Part shown: positions 1 through 10,714 of the stretch, one piece after another
Layout: every line of letters starts with the position of its first letter
Position numbering within the stretch: position 1 is the first letter of the stretch
Assembly (NCBI GenBank): GCA_903871735.1
Contig: CAIQHU010000066.1
Location: forward strand, 1-49,332
DNA: 49,332 nucleotides
Origin: an uncultured beta proteobacterium
GTDB taxonomy: Bacteria > Pseudomonadota > Gammaproteobacteria > Burkholderiales > Burkholderiaceae
Direction: 5' to 3'
Program-made: the position numbers and the translations under genes
The notes under the pieces: generated by a model
The model's input: the letters and a program-made list of their open reading frames with translations, nothing else
Database searches by the model: none
What the model was told of the DNA's origin: nothing

Positions 1-902
1 CACTCGGGATCGTATTTAAAGAGCTCTTGAATAATTGTTTTAGCACTCAGGTGGGTTAGGGTGTGTTGGATATCTTGCGGTGCATAAACTCCACCTAAAT
101 AGTTTAAATTGGACTCTATCCAGCTCAAATGAAACAACTCCCGACCCGTACTCTTAGGAATTGGTAGTGAAAAATAGGGATTTGATAGTAATTGCTCCAA
201 TAAAGGCGCTATCAGGGTGCCTGATTGCGCCCACTGCCCTTGATTGTCAAACGCTAAGCCACACTGTTTTTGAATCCATGCATTCAGAAGCATATTACCT
301 GGCCCAGTGTCAAACCCTAAGGTAGCTTGATAAGGGTTCAGTAGCGTTAGATTAGCAATACCACCGATATTAAGGACTGCGCGACTTTGGGTTGGGTGAG
401 CGAATTGGGATGCATGAAACGCAGGTACTAAGGGAGCCCCTTGGCCATTAGCCGCGATATCACGACTACGAAAATCTGCAATAACGTCAATTTGACTTAA
501 TTCAGCGAGTAAGGCTGGATTGAGAGATTGCCAAGTATAGCCAAACGCATCATGCAGTTTCGGTTGGTGCCGAATGGTTTGACCGTGGGCACCGATAGCA
601 GTAATTTGAGATGGAGTTAATTGCGCTAGATGAAGAAGCTCTTGTACAACTTTCGAGTAGGCAATAGCTAGCGCATTAGCGGCGAGCGCCTCGCGGTGTA
701 ATTCATTACTTGAGGGCGACTGCAGAACAATTAGTTCTTGATACAACGCGCTAGGGAATTCTTGATGGACATGACAGATTGTGCGAGTCTGTCCGAAAGA
801 GTTTATTTCACATAAGACACCATCGGTTCCGTCTAAGCTGGTGCCCGACATCAGACCGATGTAGAAATGCCACGGCGTATTATTGGATTGCTTTGGCTTC
901 AT
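1..902 (-). CDS. anmK: Anhydro-N-acetylmuramic acid kinase, 3'-truncated by window edge
   Basis: AnmK phosphorylates and opens 1,6-anhydroMurNAc released by peptidoglycan turnover, giving MurNAc-6-phosphate in the cytoplasm. I read about 300 codons from an ATG at 902 down to the window edge. The N-terminus has the family signature GLMSGTSLDGTDG, followed by an internal AIGAHGQTIRH, then IADFRSRDIAANGQGAPLVP and LNIGGIANLT, the ASKHA-fold phosphate and sugar-binding segments. The usual length is about 370 residues, so roughly 70 C-terminal residues lie outside. It is divergent from tyrS across about 90 bp. Two more recycling enzymes (AmgK, MurU) lie 10 kb away. Confidence 0.93.
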   Translation of the reverse strand, partial: MKPKQSNNTPWHFYIGLMSGTSLDGTDGVLCEINSFGQTRTICHVHQEFPSALYQELIVLQSPSSNELHREALAANALAIAYSKVVQELLHLAQLTPSQITAIGAHGQTIRHQPKLHDAFGYTWQSLNPALLAELSQIDVIADFRSRDIAANGQGAPLVPAFHASQFAHPTQSRAVLNIGGIANLTLLNPYQATLGFDTGPGNMLLNAWIQKQCGLAFDNQGQWAQSGTLIAPLLEQLLSNPYFSLPIPKSTGRELFHLSWIESNLNYLGGVYAPQDIQHTLTHLSAKTIIQELFKYDPE

Positions 903-990
903 AGATACAATAGATGACTAGGTAAGAGCATTTACAAGAGTGCGACAATATAGAATATTTACATTTGGCCATTAAAAATTGTTCGACAGT

Positions 991-2268
991 ATGACTAATC
1001 AAAAAGATTCTAAGAGTAATTTATCATCCACGCCTAGTCAACATACTACGCCAACTTATCCGATCACGGCCGAAGTCAATGAGGCGCTTGTTCAAACGAA
1101 GCGTGGCTGTGAGGAATTATTAGTGGAGTCTGAGTGGGTCCATAAACTAGCAAGGAGCGCCTTTACAGGTCAGCCACTCAGGATTAAGTTAGGACTTGAT
1201 CCAACGGCTCCGGATATCCATTTGGGACATACTGTAGTGCTTAATAAGCTCAGGCAGTTGCAAAACCTAGGGCATACAGTGATTTTCTTAATTGGCGACT
1301 TTACGAGTTTAATTGGCGACCCATCGGGTCGAAATGCCACTAGGCCTGCTCTGACAAAAGAGGAGATTGCGCAAAATGCTAAAACGTATTATCAACAGGC
1401 TAGTTTAATTTTAGACCCGAATAAAACCGAAATACGTTATAACTCAGAATGGAGTGAGCCTCTAGGTGCCTCTGGAATGATCCAATTAGCGGCAAAATAT
1501 ACTGTAGCGAGAATGTTAGAGCGTGATGATTTTACTAAGCGTTACCGAAATGGTATTCCAATTTCTGTCCATGAATTCTTATATCCGCTCATGCAAGGTT
1601 ATGACTCTGTAGCCCTAAAGAGCGACTTAGAGTTAGGCGGAACCGATCAAAAGTTTAATTTACTAGTTGGTCGAGAATTACAAAAGGAATATGGGCAAGA
1701 GCCCCAGTGTATCTTAACGATGCCTTTGTTAGTCGGGCTCGACGGCATTGATAAGATGAGTAAATCCAAGGGTAATTATATTGGCGTAACAGAACCTGCT
1801 AATGAGATGTTTGGAAAAATGTTGAGTATTTCAGATGATTTAATGTGGAGTTATTACACCTTATTATCGTTTCGTTCAGTAGCAGATATTCAAAACTTAC
1901 AAAAAGAAGTAGCAGGAGGTAAAAATCCAAAAGATGCCAAGGTTGCTTTAGCAGAAGAAATCGTGACCCGATTTCATAGTGCAAGTTTAGCGGCTCAGGC
2001 TCAAGAAGACTTTAATCTTCGAGCCAAAGGAGGTATACCAGATCAGATTCCAGAAATGACTATATCTGGCGCGCCTTTGGGTATTGCGCAACTATTAAAG
2101 CAGTCGACACTAGCGCCATCGACTTCAGAGGCTTATCGAAACATTGATCAAGCTGGCGTCAAAATTGATGGTGTTGTGATTACCGATCGTGGGCTACAAG
2201 TTTTGCCGGGTACTTTTGTATTGCAAGTGGGAAAACGGCGGTTCATGAAAATTCATTTACAGGCATAA
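991..2268 (+). CDS. tyrS: Tyrosyl-tRNA synthetase
   Basis: This class I aminoacyl-tRNA synthetase charges tRNA-Tyr. The HIGH-type motif appears as PDIHLGHTV, the second ATP signature as KMSKSKGNY, and the C-terminal ~65 residues look like an S4 RNA-binding domain. [14 protein letters not shown] at the motif marks the TyrZ-like subgroup usual in Burkholderiales. I start at the ATG at 991 (425 residues). A TTG at 979 in the same frame would add four residues but has no better ribosome site. The gene heads a two-gene unit with the phosphatase that begins 9 bp after its stop. Confidence 0.95.
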   Translation: MTNQKDSKSNLSSTPSQHTTPTYPITAEVNEALVQTKRGCEELLVESEWVHKLARSAFTGQPLRIKLGLDPTAPDIHLGHTVVLNKLRQLQNLGHTVIFLIGDFTSLIGDPSGRNATRPALTKEEIAQNAKTYYQQASLILDPNKTEIRYNSEWSEPLGASGMIQLAAKYTVARMLERDDFTKRYRNGIPISVHEFLYPLMQGYDSVALKSDLELGGTDQKFNLLVGRELQKEYGQEPQCILTMPLLVGLDGIDKMSKSKGNYIGVTEPANEMFGKMLSISDDLMWSYYTLLSFRSVADIQNLQKEVAGGKNPKDAKVALAEEIVTRFHSASLAAQAQEDFNLRAKGGIPDQIPEMTISGAPLGIAQLLKQSTLAPSTSEAYRNIDQAGVKIDGVVITDRGLQVLPGTFVLQVGKRRFMKIHLQA

Positions 2269-2277
2269 ATTTTCCAC

Positions 2278-2916
2278 ATGGCAAATATTTTATTAGTTCG
2301 ACACGGCGAGACTGACTGGAATCGCGCAAAACGATTACAGGGGCATCTTGACATTAGCTTGAATCAAGAGGGTATTACGCAGGCAAACCGCCTTGGAAAA
2401 TCCTTAGTCAATGAATCGATAGATATTGCGTATTCTAGCGACTTATCTAGAGCTTTTGACACAGCTCAGGCAATTTTGGCGCAACGCTCAATCCCGCATT
2501 TTATTGATCAGAGTTTAAGAGAAAGGTGTTACGGTGAGATTCAGGGGATGACTTATGCGCAAATCGAAGCGGAGTTACCAGATAACCATCGTGCTTGGCA
2601 TAGTAGAGACCCCGATTTTCAGCCAAAAAATGGCGAGAGTTTAAGGCAGTTTTATCAGCGCGTTGAAGCGGGTATGTTGCAAATTGCCAAGGCGCATTTT
2701 GGACAAACAATTTTAGTAGTTGCGCATGGCGGTATTTTAGATTGTATGTTTCGATTAGCTAGTGGCATATCGATTGAAGATCAGATGAAGGTGGATTTAT
2801 TAAATACGAGTTTGAATCGGTTGCAATATGACGGTCAGAAATTTCAGATTAAAACTTGGGCTGATTTAAGTCATCTTGAAAATCAATCTGCCCTCGACGA
2901 GATTGACCGTCCTTAG
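2278..2916 (+). CDS. Histidine phosphatase / phosphoglycerate mutase family protein
   Basis: This is a 212-residue member of the histidine phosphatase superfamily. The catalytic motif [10 protein letters not shown] stands at the N-terminus with the phosphohistidine His, a second Arg follows in [13 protein letters not shown], the acid is in [12 protein letters not shown], and the second catalytic His is in [10 protein letters not shown]. The size and RHGETDWN start fit cofactor-dependent GpmB-like mutases and alpha-ribazole phosphatases (CobC). The sequence alone does not choose between them. No cobalamin genes are adjacent. It follows tyrS by 9 bp and its stop overlaps the convergent ruvB stop by 4 bp. 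Confidence 0.85.
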   Translation: MANILLVRHGETDWNRAKRLQGHLDISLNQEGITQANRLGKSLVNESIDIAYSSDLSRAFDTAQAILAQRSIPHFIDQSLRERCYGEIQGMTYAQIEAELPDNHRAWHSRDPDFQPKNGESLRQFYQRVEAGMLQIAKAHFGQTILVVAHGGILDCMFRLASGISIEDQMKVDLLNTSLNRLQYDGQKFQIKTWADLSHLENQSALDEIDRP

Positions 2917-3986
2917 TTTAGATCTAAAAACCCACTACCTTCCTTAGGTACTATATTGAAATGTTCATAAGCTAGCTTGGTCGCAATACGGCCTCTTGGG
3001 GTGCGCTGTAAGTAGCCTTGTTGAATCAAATAGGGCTCAATGACATCCTCGATCGTATCTCGCTCTTCACCAATCGCTGAGGCTAGATTATCAACGCCGA
3101 CGGGTCCGCCAGAAAACTTCAATAAGATGGCTTCGATTAATTTTCGATCCATCACATCAAAGCCAACCGGATCAACATCGAGCATGAGTAGGGCTGCATC
3201 GGCAATTTTTCCAGAGATGACCCCGTCACTTTTAACTTGGGCATAATCTCGCACGCGGCGTAAGAGCCGATTTGCGATTCGGGGGGTCCCACGGGCTCTT
3301 TTAGCAATTTCTTGAGCACCGTCTGGAACAATTGGGGCATTCAGCAATTGAGCTGAACGCGAGACGATTTGGCAGAGTTCATTTTCAGTATAGAACTCTA
3401 GACGCGAGACGATACCAAAGCGGTCTCGAAGAGGGTTTGTGAGCATACCGGCTCGCGTTGTTGCCCCAATCAGGGTAAAGGGTTTTAAGTCTAGTTTGAC
3501 GCTACGAGCAGCTGGTCCCTCACCAATCATGATGTCGATACTATAATCTTCCAGGGCTGGATAAAGGATTTCTTCGACAACTGGTGAGAGTCGATGAATC
3601 TCGTCAATAAAGAGGACATCATTTTCTTCAAGATTAGTAAGTAGGGCTGCTAAATCACCAGGCCGATCGATTACTGGACCACTTGTTTGACGCATATTGA
3701 CGCCGAGTTCTTTCGCGATGATATGGGCCAAGGTTGTTTTTCCTAAACCGGGAGGACCAAATAATAAAACATGATCGAGAGCCTCTGAGCGACTTTTAGC
3801 GGCTTGGATAAAAATACTTAACTGCTCACGAACCTTTGTTTGACCGATATATTCTTGGAGTTGCTTGGGTCGAAGGGCTCGATCAATAGCGCTATCATCG
3901 GTACTTAGCGAAGGGGTAACAAAACGATCAGAGCCCTTTTTGGGAAGCTCAGGTTCCGTTTCAAGTTGATCAGTATGAATGGCCAT
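2913..3986 (-). CDS. ruvB: Holliday junction branch-migration helicase RuvB
   Basis: RuvB is the AAA+ motor that drives branch migration of Holliday junctions on RuvA tetramers. Walker A is [15 protein letters not shown], Walker B is [10 protein letters not shown], sensor 1 is [11 protein letters not shown], and the arginine-finger region is [14 protein letters not shown]. The C-terminal winged helix carries [13 protein letters not shown]. Its 357 residues are normal. It is the last gene of dusB-fis-purH-ruvC-ruvA-ruvB and converges on the phosphatase gene with a 4-bp overlap of stops, leaving no room for a conventional terminator between them. Confidence 0.97.
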   Translation of the reverse strand: MAIHTDQLETEPELPKKGSDRFVTPSLSTDDSAIDRALRPKQLQEYIGQTKVREQLSIFIQAAKSRSEALDHVLLFGPPGLGKTTLAHIIAKELGVNMRQTSGPVIDRPGDLAALLTNLEENDVLFIDEIHRLSPVVEEILYPALEDYSIDIMIGEGPAARSVKLDLKPFTLIGATTRAGMLTNPLRDRFGIVSRLEFYTENELCQIVSRSAQLLNAPIVPDGAQEIAKRARGTPRIANRLLRRVRDYAQVKSDGVISGKIADAALLMLDVDPVGFDVMDRKLIEAILLKFSGGPVGVDNLASAIGEERDTIEDVIEPYLIQQGYLQRTPRGRIATKLAYEHFNIVPKEGSGFLDLN

Positions 3987-4012
3987 ATGACTAGTTTAGT
4001 CCTAAATGAAGA

Positions 4013-4594
4013 CTAGGCTTTAGAGAGTGTTTTCAGTGCAGCACGAATACCGTCAGAGACTGACACATCGGTTGGTATTTGTTTAATGGCTAGCACAGCT
4101 TCTTTATCCGAATAGCCAAGGGCTAAGAGGGCTTGTAATATTTCGGTCGAGACTTCCTGTTTAACAGTAACTCCAGGGATTGCTGTGAGCATGGTACCGA
4201 ACTTACCTTTCAGTTCGAGGAGGAGGCGTTCGGCAGTTTTTTTACCAATACCCGGGATAGTAGTCAAGCGCGCTGCTTCTTGCATGAGAACTGCTTGGGC
4301 AATTTCTGGCACACTCATACCTGATAAAATTGACAGGGCAGTTCGGGCTCCAACACCACTGATTTTAATGAGGCAACGAAAAGCTTCACGCTCAGTCTCC
4401 GATGCAAAACCAAAGAGTAGTTGCGCATCCTCCCGGACTAAAAAATGGGTTAATAGCGTCACCTGCGTACCTAGTTCTGGTAACTGATACAGTGTGCTCA
4501 TCGGGACGTCGATTTCATAGCCAACACCTTGGCAATCTACGACGATCCGCGGCGGATTTTTTTGTACCAATATTCCCTGGATGCGTCCTATCAT
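4013..4594 (-). CDS. ruvA: Holliday junction DNA-binding protein RuvA
   Basis: RuvA binds four-way junctions as a tetramer and recruits RuvB. The N-terminal OB fold starts [15 protein letters not shown]. Two helix-hairpin-helix stretches follow, [13 protein letters not shown] and [17 protein letters not shown], and a C-terminal RuvB-binding domain contains [12 protein letters not shown]. It has 193 residues, as usual. It lies 9 bp after ruvC and 26 bp before ruvB in the same operon. Confidence 0.97.
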   Translation of the reverse strand: MIGRIQGILVQKNPPRIVVDCQGVGYEIDVPMSTLYQLPELGTQVTLLTHFLVREDAQLLFGFASETEREAFRCLIKISGVGARTALSILSGMSVPEIAQAVLMQEAARLTTIPGIGKKTAERLLLELKGKFGTMLTAIPGVTVKQEVSTEILQALLALGYSDKEAVLAIKQIPTDVSVSDGIRAALKTLSKA

Positions 4595-4603
4595 GAATAG
4601 TCC

Positions 4604-5107
4604 TTATTGATTTCTTGATTGTCGAAGTTGTAATTCCATTTGAAAATGGTGGGCGGCGCAAATTGCCACGCCAAGAGCATCTGAGGCATCTGTGCCGGGC
4701 GCTGATTTAAGACTAAGCAGTCTTTTAACCATTTCTTGAACTTGGGATTTAATTGCTCGGCCTGAGCCAACTACATTTTTTTTGACTTCTAAGGCACTAA
4801 ATTCTTTAACGGATAAAGACTGGCAGACTAAGGCCGCAATTACAGCTCCTCGGGCTTGACCTAGAGCTAGAGTGGATTTTGGATTGACATTTAAAAAAAC
4901 TTGTTCGACCGCAGCATATTCGGGATGATATGTTTGCACAATTTCAGTAACCCCCTTAAATAATATACCAAGGCGTTCGGGGGTGGAATGTTTGGCGCTT
5001 GAGGTTTCGATGGTTCCGGAAGCAATATAACTTAGACGTTGGTGCGCAAAATCAACGACTCCGAAGCCTGTTATGCGCAGTCCAGGATCGATACCGATAA
5101 TACGCAT
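4604..5107 (-). CDS. ruvC: Crossover junction endodeoxyribonuclease RuvC
   Basis: RuvC is the RNase H-fold dimeric nuclease that resolves Holliday junctions. The catalytic acids are visible: Asp in [13 protein letters not shown] at the N-terminus, Glu in AAVEQVFLN, and the C-terminal pair in [17 protein letters not shown]. Its 167 residues match the family. It sits 6 bp downstream of purH and directly before ruvA. Confidence 0.97.
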   Translation of the reverse strand: MRIIGIDPGLRITGFGVVDFAHQRLSYIASGTIETSSAKHSTPERLGILFKGVTEIVQTYHPEYAAVEQVFLNVNPKSTLALGQARGAVIAALVCQSLSVKEFSALEVKKNVVGSGRAIKSQVQEMVKRLLSLKSAPGTDASDALGVAICAAHHFQMELQLRQSRNQ

Positions 5108-5113
5108 ATCGTT

Positions 5114-6697
5114 TTAATGTCTAAAGTGCCGTGTGCCGGTATAGACCATAGCTATTCCATGCTCGTTGGCGGCTGCTATTACCTCCTCATCACGAATACT
5201 TCCTCCGGGTTGAATGACGCAGGTAGCGCCAGCGGCTACGACCACATCTAGACCATCTCGAAAAGGAAAAAACGCGTCACTAGCGGCGGCGCAACCAGCG
5301 AGCGATAAGCCAGCATTTGCAGCTTTAATAGTGGCAATTTTCGCCGAATCTAAGCGGCTCATTTGACCAGCGCCAACACCCAAGGTTTGACCATTTGCAC
5401 AAAATACAATTGCATTTGATTTAACAAACTTAGCAACCCGCCAAGCAAATAACAGATCACTCATTTCAGTAGGACTTGGACTGCGTTTAGAGACAACGTG
5501 TAATTCGTTCAGTTGTACATCTTTTAAATCTGGGGTTTGGACTAATAAGCCACCACCAACCCGTTTGAAATCAAACGGGTTAATCGTTTTTGCTAGATGA
5601 ATTTCTAGAACACGCACATTGGGTTTAGCGGCAATAAGGGCTTTGGCGCCAGCTGTAAATGCTGGAGCAATAAGTACTTCGACAAATTGTTTTGCGACTA
5701 TTTCGATCGTTGCCTCATCGCATTCTCGGTTAAACGCAATAATCCCACCAAAGGCAGAAGTAGGATCTGTTTGAAGGGCTTTTTGATAGGCTTCTAAGCA
5801 ATTAGAGCCGATAGCTACGCCACAGGGGTTGGCGTGTTTAACGATGACACAGGCGGGCTGGCCGCGATCCAGAGCGGACCCAAAACTTTTCACACATTCC
5901 CAAGCAGCGTCGGCATCGGCAATATTGTTATAGGACAGTTCTTTACCTTGCAGTTGACGATAGTTCGCAAGACCGCCATGCACGTGTTTGATATCTTGAT
6001 AAAAGGCGGCTGATTGATGCGGATTTTCACCATAGCGTAATTCTTGAAGAAGGTCAAAAGCCAGATGGAGTGTTTGTGGATAGTGGCTTCGTTCTTGGTG
6101 TTCTAAATTATCTGGTAAAGATGACAAATAATTAGCGATGGCACCATCATATTGAGCGGTATGTGCAAAAACTTTTTTTGCTAAGCGTAAATTGGTCTTG
6201 AAAGAGATTTGGTGTTGATGATTCGTCATTTCCTCTAGTACCAAATCATAATCTTGAGGATCAATTAAGACAGTAACGTCTTGATGATTTTTTGCTGCAG
6301 CGCGCAGCATAGCAGGCCCGCCAATGTCAATATTTTCAATCGCATCGGCAAAAGTGCAATTGGCATTTTCAATCGTTTTTTCGAATGGGTAGAGGTTAAT
6401 AACCAGCAAGTCGATTGTACCGATACCGTGAGTTGCAAGGGCTGCCATATGCAGCGGATCATCGCGCTTAGCGAGCAGTCCGCCATGCACCATTGGATGG
6501 AGGGTCTTTACCCTGCCATCTAACATTTCAGGGAAGTTGGTTAAACTCGCAACCTCGACAACCGGTAGATTGTTTTCCGTGAGTAGCTTGGCGGTACCGC
6601 CAGTAGAAATCAGTTTTATACCTAATTGATGTAACTTCTGAGCAAAGGGCACAATACCCGATTTATCAGAAACAGAAAGGAGAGCGGTTCGAATCAT
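5114..6697 (-). CDS. purH: Bifunctional AICAR transformylase / IMP cyclohydrolase
   Basis: PurH catalyses the last two steps of IMP synthesis. The N-terminal MGS-like cyclohydrolase domain begins [15 protein letters not shown] with [10 protein letters not shown] and [11 protein letters not shown]. The transformylase domain contains [28 protein letters not shown] and [10 protein letters not shown], with [12 protein letters not shown] near the end. It has 527 residues, full length. It follows fis by 32 bp and precedes ruvC by 6 bp, the usual Burkholderiales arrangement. Confidence 0.97.
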   Translation of the reverse strand: MIRTALLSVSDKSGIVPFAQKLHQLGIKLISTGGTAKLLTENNLPVVEVASLTNFPEMLDGRVKTLHPMVHGGLLAKRDDPLHMAALATHGIGTIDLLVINLYPFEKTIENANCTFADAIENIDIGGPAMLRAAAKNHQDVTVLIDPQDYDLVLEEMTNHQHQISFKTNLRLAKKVFAHTAQYDGAIANYLSSLPDNLEHQERSHYPQTLHLAFDLLQELRYGENPHQSAAFYQDIKHVHGGLANYRQLQGKELSYNNIADADAAWECVKSFGSALDRGQPACVIVKHANPCGVAIGSNCLEAYQKALQTDPTSAFGGIIAFNRECDEATIEIVAKQFVEVLIAPAFTAGAKALIAAKPNVRVLEIHLAKTINPFDFKRVGGGLLVQTPDLKDVQLNELHVVSKRSPSPTEMSDLLFAWRVAKFVKSNAIVFCANGQTLGVGAGQMSRLDSAKIATIKAANAGLSLAGCAAASDAFFPFRDGLDVVVAAGATCVIQPGGSIRDEEVIAAANEHGIAMVYTGTRHFRH

Positions 6698-6729
6698 ACA
6701 TTCCCAAAGAGTTTGAAATTAGAAAAAGA

Positions 6730-6984
6730 CTATTTACTTAATAAGCCGTGGGCAAGGAGTTTTTTACGCAGGGTATTCCGATTTAAACCGAGATATTCTG
6801 CAGCGAGGGACTGATTATCTTTAGCATGTTGCATAATCAGTTGTAGCATCGGGCGTTCGATCGAGTTCAGGACCATCTCATATACATTACTTGGTGGCGT
6901 ATCACCGAGATCATTTAAGTACAGTTGAAGATGTTCTTCCAGAACTTCTGTAACGGGGTGTTTAGTTTGGACTCTATTTGGCAT
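6730..6984 (-). CDS. fis: DNA-binding protein Fis
   Basis: Fis is a small nucleoid-associated dimer that bends DNA and activates rRNA and recombination promoters. The C-terminal helix-turn-helix is typical: AAEYLGLNRNTLRKKL. The N-terminal part is a short acidic helical region. I start at the ATG at 6984 (84 residues). A TTG two codons upstream is possible. It is 7 bp behind dusB, the same dusB-fis pairing as in enterobacteria. Confidence 0.95.
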   Translation of the reverse strand: MPNRVQTKHPVTEVLEEHLQLYLNDLGDTPPSNVYEMVLNSIERPMLQLIMQHAKDNQSLAAEYLGLNRNTLRKKLLAHGLLSK

Positions 6985-6991
6985 TGTCAAT

Positions 6992-8008
6992 TTATGCGGC
7001 GTCTAAATATTCAATATGCGTTGAAAATTCTTGTAGGCCTAAAAAATAAGTTTGTACTGCTTTTAGTTGTTGCTCACAAGATTCTATAGTGTTCATGTGA
7101 TGGCGAAAGGTGTGCGAATCTCGAAGACCTTTGCAATACCAGGCGATGTGTTTACGTGCGGTACGCAAGCCAACATACTCGCCATAAAACCCGTAGTGTT
7201 CTAGTAAATGCTCTCCCATAATTTGCATCATTTCAGTGATGGTAGGAGGAGGGAGGTGATTACCCGTTCGTAAAAAATAATCGATTTCCCGAAATATCCA
7301 TGGCTTGCCTTGGGCTGCCCGTCCAATCATGACCGCATCCGCTTGCGTATATTTTAAGACTGCTTGCGCTTTTTCGGGCGAGTTGATATCGCCATTAGCT
7401 ACGATTGGTATTTGGGAGATTGCTTTAACAGCAGCAATTGTCTCGTATTCAGCCTCGCCGTGATACAGGTCTGCTTTGGTTCTACCATGAATTGTTAACA
7501 TGGAGATGCCGCAATCTTGGGCAATTTGAGCAATGCGTAAGGCATTCTTATGACTTCGATCCCAGCCTGTTCGAATTTTTAGAGTAACCGGCACATTGCC
7601 TTGTGGATAGCCAACGGCTGTGACAACTGCGCGTAATATTTTTTCTACAAGTGGTTCGTTTTGTAAAAGAGCGGACCCAGATGCGACATTACACACCTTT
7701 TTAGCGGGGCAGCCCATATTGATATCGATAATTTGTGCACCGCGTTCGACATTTAAGATTGCTGCACGCGCCATCATCTGTGGATCTGCACCAGCAATTT
7801 GTACAGCGATTGGAGTTATCTCGCCATCATGATTTGCACGGCGCAAGGTTTTTTCGCTATTCCAGAGCATCGCATTCGATGCGATCATTTCGGACACAGC
7901 ATAACCGGCGCCTAATTTTTTACAAAGTTGCCGAAATGGGCGATCAGTCACTCCTGCCATTGGGGCAACAAATAACTGATTCGCGATTGGGTAGGGGCCG
8001 ATATTCAA
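6992..8008 (-). CDS. dusB: tRNA-dihydrouridine synthase B
   Basis: DusB is an FMN enzyme that reduces uridine in the tRNA D-loop. The TIM barrel starts with VAPMAGVTDRPFR. The catalytic Cys lies in DINMGCPAKKV, with TLKIRTGWD, LTIHGRTKADLYHG and ANGDINSPEKA following. The start appears to be TTG at 8008: an in-frame TAA is three codons upstream and the next in-frame ATG would delete the first strands of the barrel. With TTG, the 338-residue N-terminus aligns with E. coli DusB. First gene of the dusB-ruvB operon. Confidence 0.95.
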   Translation of the reverse strand: MNIGPYPIANQLFVAPMAGVTDRPFRQLCKKLGAGYAVSEMIASNAMLWNSEKTLRRANHDGEITPIAVQIAGADPQMMARAAILNVERGAQIIDINMGCPAKKVCNVASGSALLQNEPLVEKILRAVVTAVGYPQGNVPVTLKIRTGWDRSHKNALRIAQIAQDCGISMLTIHGRTKADLYHGEAEYETIAAVKAISQIPIVANGDINSPEKAQAVLKYTQADAVMIGRAAQGKPWIFREIDYFLRTGNHLPPPTITEMMQIMGEHLLEHYGFYGEYVGLRTARKHIAWYCKGLRDSHTFRHHMNTIESCEQQLKAVQTYFLGLQEFSTHIEYLDAA

Positions 8009-8052
8009 AATTTAATTAACTGAGCTTTACATTCTGCGGAAACAAAACTGTA

Positions 8053-8072
8053 GCACAAAATGATTTTTGTGC
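8053..8072. repeat. Perfect 8-bp inverted repeat between ubiH and dusB
   Basis: GCACAAAA and TTTTGTGC flank a 4-base loop (TGAT) in the 199-bp gap between the ubiH stop and the dusB start. It could be a weak terminator for the amgK-ubiH operon or an operator for dusB. No long T-run follows on the minus strand, so the terminator reading is unsure. A 10-bp palindrome CATGGCCATG lies at 8085-8094. Confidence 0.4.
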
Positions 8073-8207
8073 CTAAATTTTAAGCATGGCCATGGTAAAG
8101 ACTAGCCGTTTAGTCTACTGATTCATTTTAAGGTTTACCAATAGAGGCCGAAGTATAAACACTTACAAATTCGAGAAAGATCCGATTGCCATTACCTCTT
8201 GATGGGT

Positions 8208-9374
8208 TTAGCGTTTGCCAAACATCATTTGTCGAGCAAGGGCATTTTTTAGAGGGGGTAACCACTGCAGTGTGGCAAGGGCTAAGCCGCGCGCTGCAAC
8301 AATGGGAATGAACTGTGAAGTAAATAGGTTGGCCATTAAATCTGTAATACCAATAGTCATCTGCCGATCACTACGGCGTTCTTTTGCATATTGGCTTAGC
8401 GCATTTTTAATGAGAGTACTTATGACAGTTGAATGATTTGGTTGGCGGGCAAACACGGGACCTAAACAGTTCGCTAAGGTGATTGCATCTCTTAAACCTA
8501 GATTTAATCCTTGCCCAGCGACTGGGTGAAGTGTTTGGGCTGCATTACCAATCCAAACCTCTTGGTCCTTAACGATATCTTGGCGAATATTTAATCCAAG
8601 TGGATAAATTTGACGACGGTGCACATGTAGAAATTGCCCAATGGGTAAGCCAAAGGCTTTTTTTAATTCCTCTAAGAAAATAGGCTCAGATAGATTTTGT
8701 AATTCAGTAACGCGATGAGGACTGGCGCACCATACGAAATTAAGTGCCTGTGGGCCTAATTGGTGGGGTAGAAGGGCTAAAGGCCCCTCACTTGTAAAGC
8801 GTTCCCATGCTGTATTGGGTTCGATACCGGCCACATCTAAATATCCTACCAAAGCTGATTGATGATAATTTTTATGGGTATCTTTAGCGACTTGTTGATG
8901 AAATAGGCCGCCATCGGCATGGATTACGCAGCAATTTTCTAGATGAACTTCAGGCGTGATTTCATGAGAGGGGTTTTCTAATTGGTGACCAAATTTCCAT
9001 TGAAAAAAAGGGGCCTTTGTAGCCTGTATTTTCAGACTATTCCTGAGTAACTCGGTAATTTTGGCATACTGAACAATATGGCCCAGGGCCTCTTGATTGA
9101 GTTCTGTGCGCCGCATTGTTGTTTTACCAAAATGGCCGCGCTGGGAGACGTGTACTTGATGAATTGCAGGTACTTGGTTTGACCAAGCGCCTAGTTCAAC
9201 GAGTAATTGTTTGGACCCCTCCGAAATAGCGATACCACGGTGATCTTCTGGTGGTGAAGGGTCTGATGCAGAATTTTTATCAAGCAGTGTTAGCTTTAAC
9301 TCGGGATTATTTTTTAAGAGCGAGATTGCACAGGCAAGCCCAACTGGGCCCGCCCCTTGAATTATGACATCCAT
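8208..9374 (-). CDS. ubiH: UbiH/UbiF family FAD-dependent ubiquinone-biosynthesis hydroxylase
   Basis: This aromatic-ring flavin monooxygenase (388 residues) has the dinucleotide-binding GAGPVGLACAISLLK at the N-terminus. The second FAD motif near residue 280 reads WIGNAAQTLHPVAGQGLNLG, with the GD of the common motif changed to GN, followed by LRDAITLA. Its position directly after pepP parallels the E. coli pepP-ubiH operon, which favours the 2-octaprenyl-6-methoxyphenol hydroxylase role. Family members (UbiF, UbiI, UbiM) are hard to separate by sequence. It overlaps the pepP end by 13 bp. Confidence 0.85.
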   Translation of the reverse strand: MDVIIQGAGPVGLACAISLLKNNPELKLTLLDKNSASDPSPPEDHRGIAISEGSKQLLVELGAWSNQVPAIHQVHVSQRGHFGKTTMRRTELNQEALGHIVQYAKITELLRNSLKIQATKAPFFQWKFGHQLENPSHEITPEVHLENCCVIHADGGLFHQQVAKDTHKNYHQSALVGYLDVAGIEPNTAWERFTSEGPLALLPHQLGPQALNFVWCASPHRVTELQNLSEPIFLEELKKAFGLPIGQFLHVHRRQIYPLGLNIRQDIVKDQEVWIGNAAQTLHPVAGQGLNLGLRDAITLANCLGPVFARQPNHSTVISTLIKNALSQYAKERRSDRQMTIGITDLMANLFTSQFIPIVAARGLALATLQWLPPLKNALARQMMFGKR

Positions 9375-10714
9375 CGTTCGATCTCCGAAACACTGACTGG
9401 GACGTCACGGGACAATATTTCAGGATTCGTATCTTGAATGAGAACATCATCCTCGATCCGAATACCAATATTCCAGAATTTTTCAGGGACTTCAGGGCTT
9501 GGTCGAAAGTATAGACCTGGCTCAACCGTTAAGACCATACCCGGCTGAAAAATTCGCCAGCCTTGATTTGGGTCGCTAGGCTCTCGGTAGGAGCCTACAT
9601 CATGCACGTCCATGCCCAGCCAATGGCTAGTTCGGTGCATGTAGTATGGCTGGTATAACTTAGCTTGGATAGCTTCCGCAGTTGATCCGTGAAGATGATG
9701 TTGCAAGATTTTCATATCAAATAAACCTTGCGTTAAGATTTCTAGAGCGGCCTCATGGGGCTCTAGAAAGTTCTTCCCGACTTGGCACTGAGCAATAGCT
9801 GCTGCTTGTGCGGCAAGAACAATTTCATAAGCTTCTTGTTGTGCTGCAGAAAATTTTCCGTTAATTGGAAAGGTGCGCGTGATATCTGAAGCGTAGCCAG
9901 CCAGTTCACAACCAGCATCAATTAAGCAAAGATCACCATCTTGTAATGTGGCATCGCTCGCCCTGTAGTGCAAAATACAAGCATTCTCACCAGCGGCCAC
10001 GATACTGTTGTATGCGACAGATTCAGATCCCGCTTTTCTAAAGGTGTACAAGATCTCTGCTTCGAGATCATACTCTTTCAGGCCGGCTTGACTAGCGCTC
10101 ATTGCCGCTAAATGCGCCTGTGCAGAAATTTGACCTGCACGTCGCATGATGGCAATTTCCTCGGTATCTTTAACCAGTCGATATTCATGCACGATGGCTT
10201 CTAAATCATGAAACTGAGTCGGTTTTTTTACGCCCTGCCGAACTTGCGAGTTCAAAGCGTTGAGCCAGGTACGTAGCGATGTATCGACGTCTGCAGATGC
10301 TCCTAACCGACTATACAGATGTTGATAATTGGCCATTAAGTTCGGTAGGCGCTCATTAACTTCTAGGAATGGGTAGGCATGATCAACCCCAAGTTGGCTG
10401 ATTGCTTGTTCTGGCCCTAGACGAAGGCCATCCCAGATTTCTCTTTCCACATCTTTTGGTCGACAAAAAAGGTGTGTAACTGCGCTATCAGGATTGACTT
10501 GGATAACTAATAAACTTTGTGGCTCTGTAAATCCTGTTAGATAATAAAAATCACTGTCATGTCGATAGGCATACTCGCTATCCCTATTGCGCAATGACTC
10601 TGGAGCTGTTCCCAAAATAAATACCCCACCGCCAGTTTGTGTGCGAATGGTTTGGATGAGTCGCGCTCTGCGATGCAGATACGTTGCGGATTGGAAGTCA
10701 GGCAAGGTTTTCAT
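9362..10714 (-). CDS. pepP: Xaa-Pro aminopeptidase P
   Basis: This M24B metallopeptidase removes N-terminal residues preceding proline. The N-terminal domain has YLTGFTEPQSLLVI. The pita-bread catalytic domain carries the metal ligands: Asp in CLIDAGCELAGYASDITRTF, His in YYMHRTSHWLGMDVHDVG, Glu in LTVEPGLYFRP and Glu in GIRIEDDVLI. It has 450 residues, normal. Its ATG overlaps the murU stop by 4 bp, so it is probably translationally coupled. Confidence 0.95.
   Translation of the reverse strand: MKTLPDFQSATYLHRRARLIQTIRTQTGGGVFILGTAPESLRNRDSEYAYRHDSDFYYLTGFTEPQSLLVIQVNPDSAVTHLFCRPKDVEREIWDGLRLGPEQAISQLGVDHAYPFLEVNERLPNLMANYQHLYSRLGASADVDTSLRTWLNALNSQVRQGVKKPTQFHDLEAIVHEYRLVKDTEEIAIMRRAGQISAQAHLAAMSASQAGLKEYDLEAEILYTFRKAGSESVAYNSIVAAGENACILHYRASDATLQDGDLCLIDAGCELAGYASDITRTFPINGKFSAAQQEAYEIVLAAQAAAIAQCQVGKNFLEPHEAALEILTQGLFDMKILQHHLHGSTAEAIQAKLYQPYYMHRTSHWLGMDVHDVGSYREPSDPNQGWRIFQPGMVLTVEPGLYFRPSPEVPEKFWNIGIRIEDDVLIQDTNPEILSRDVPVSVSEIERWMS

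Noticed and set aside
8085..8094. CATGGCCATG palindrome between ubiH and dusB
   Set aside because: A 10-bp palindrome alone is expected by chance at this scale and no second copy was seen.
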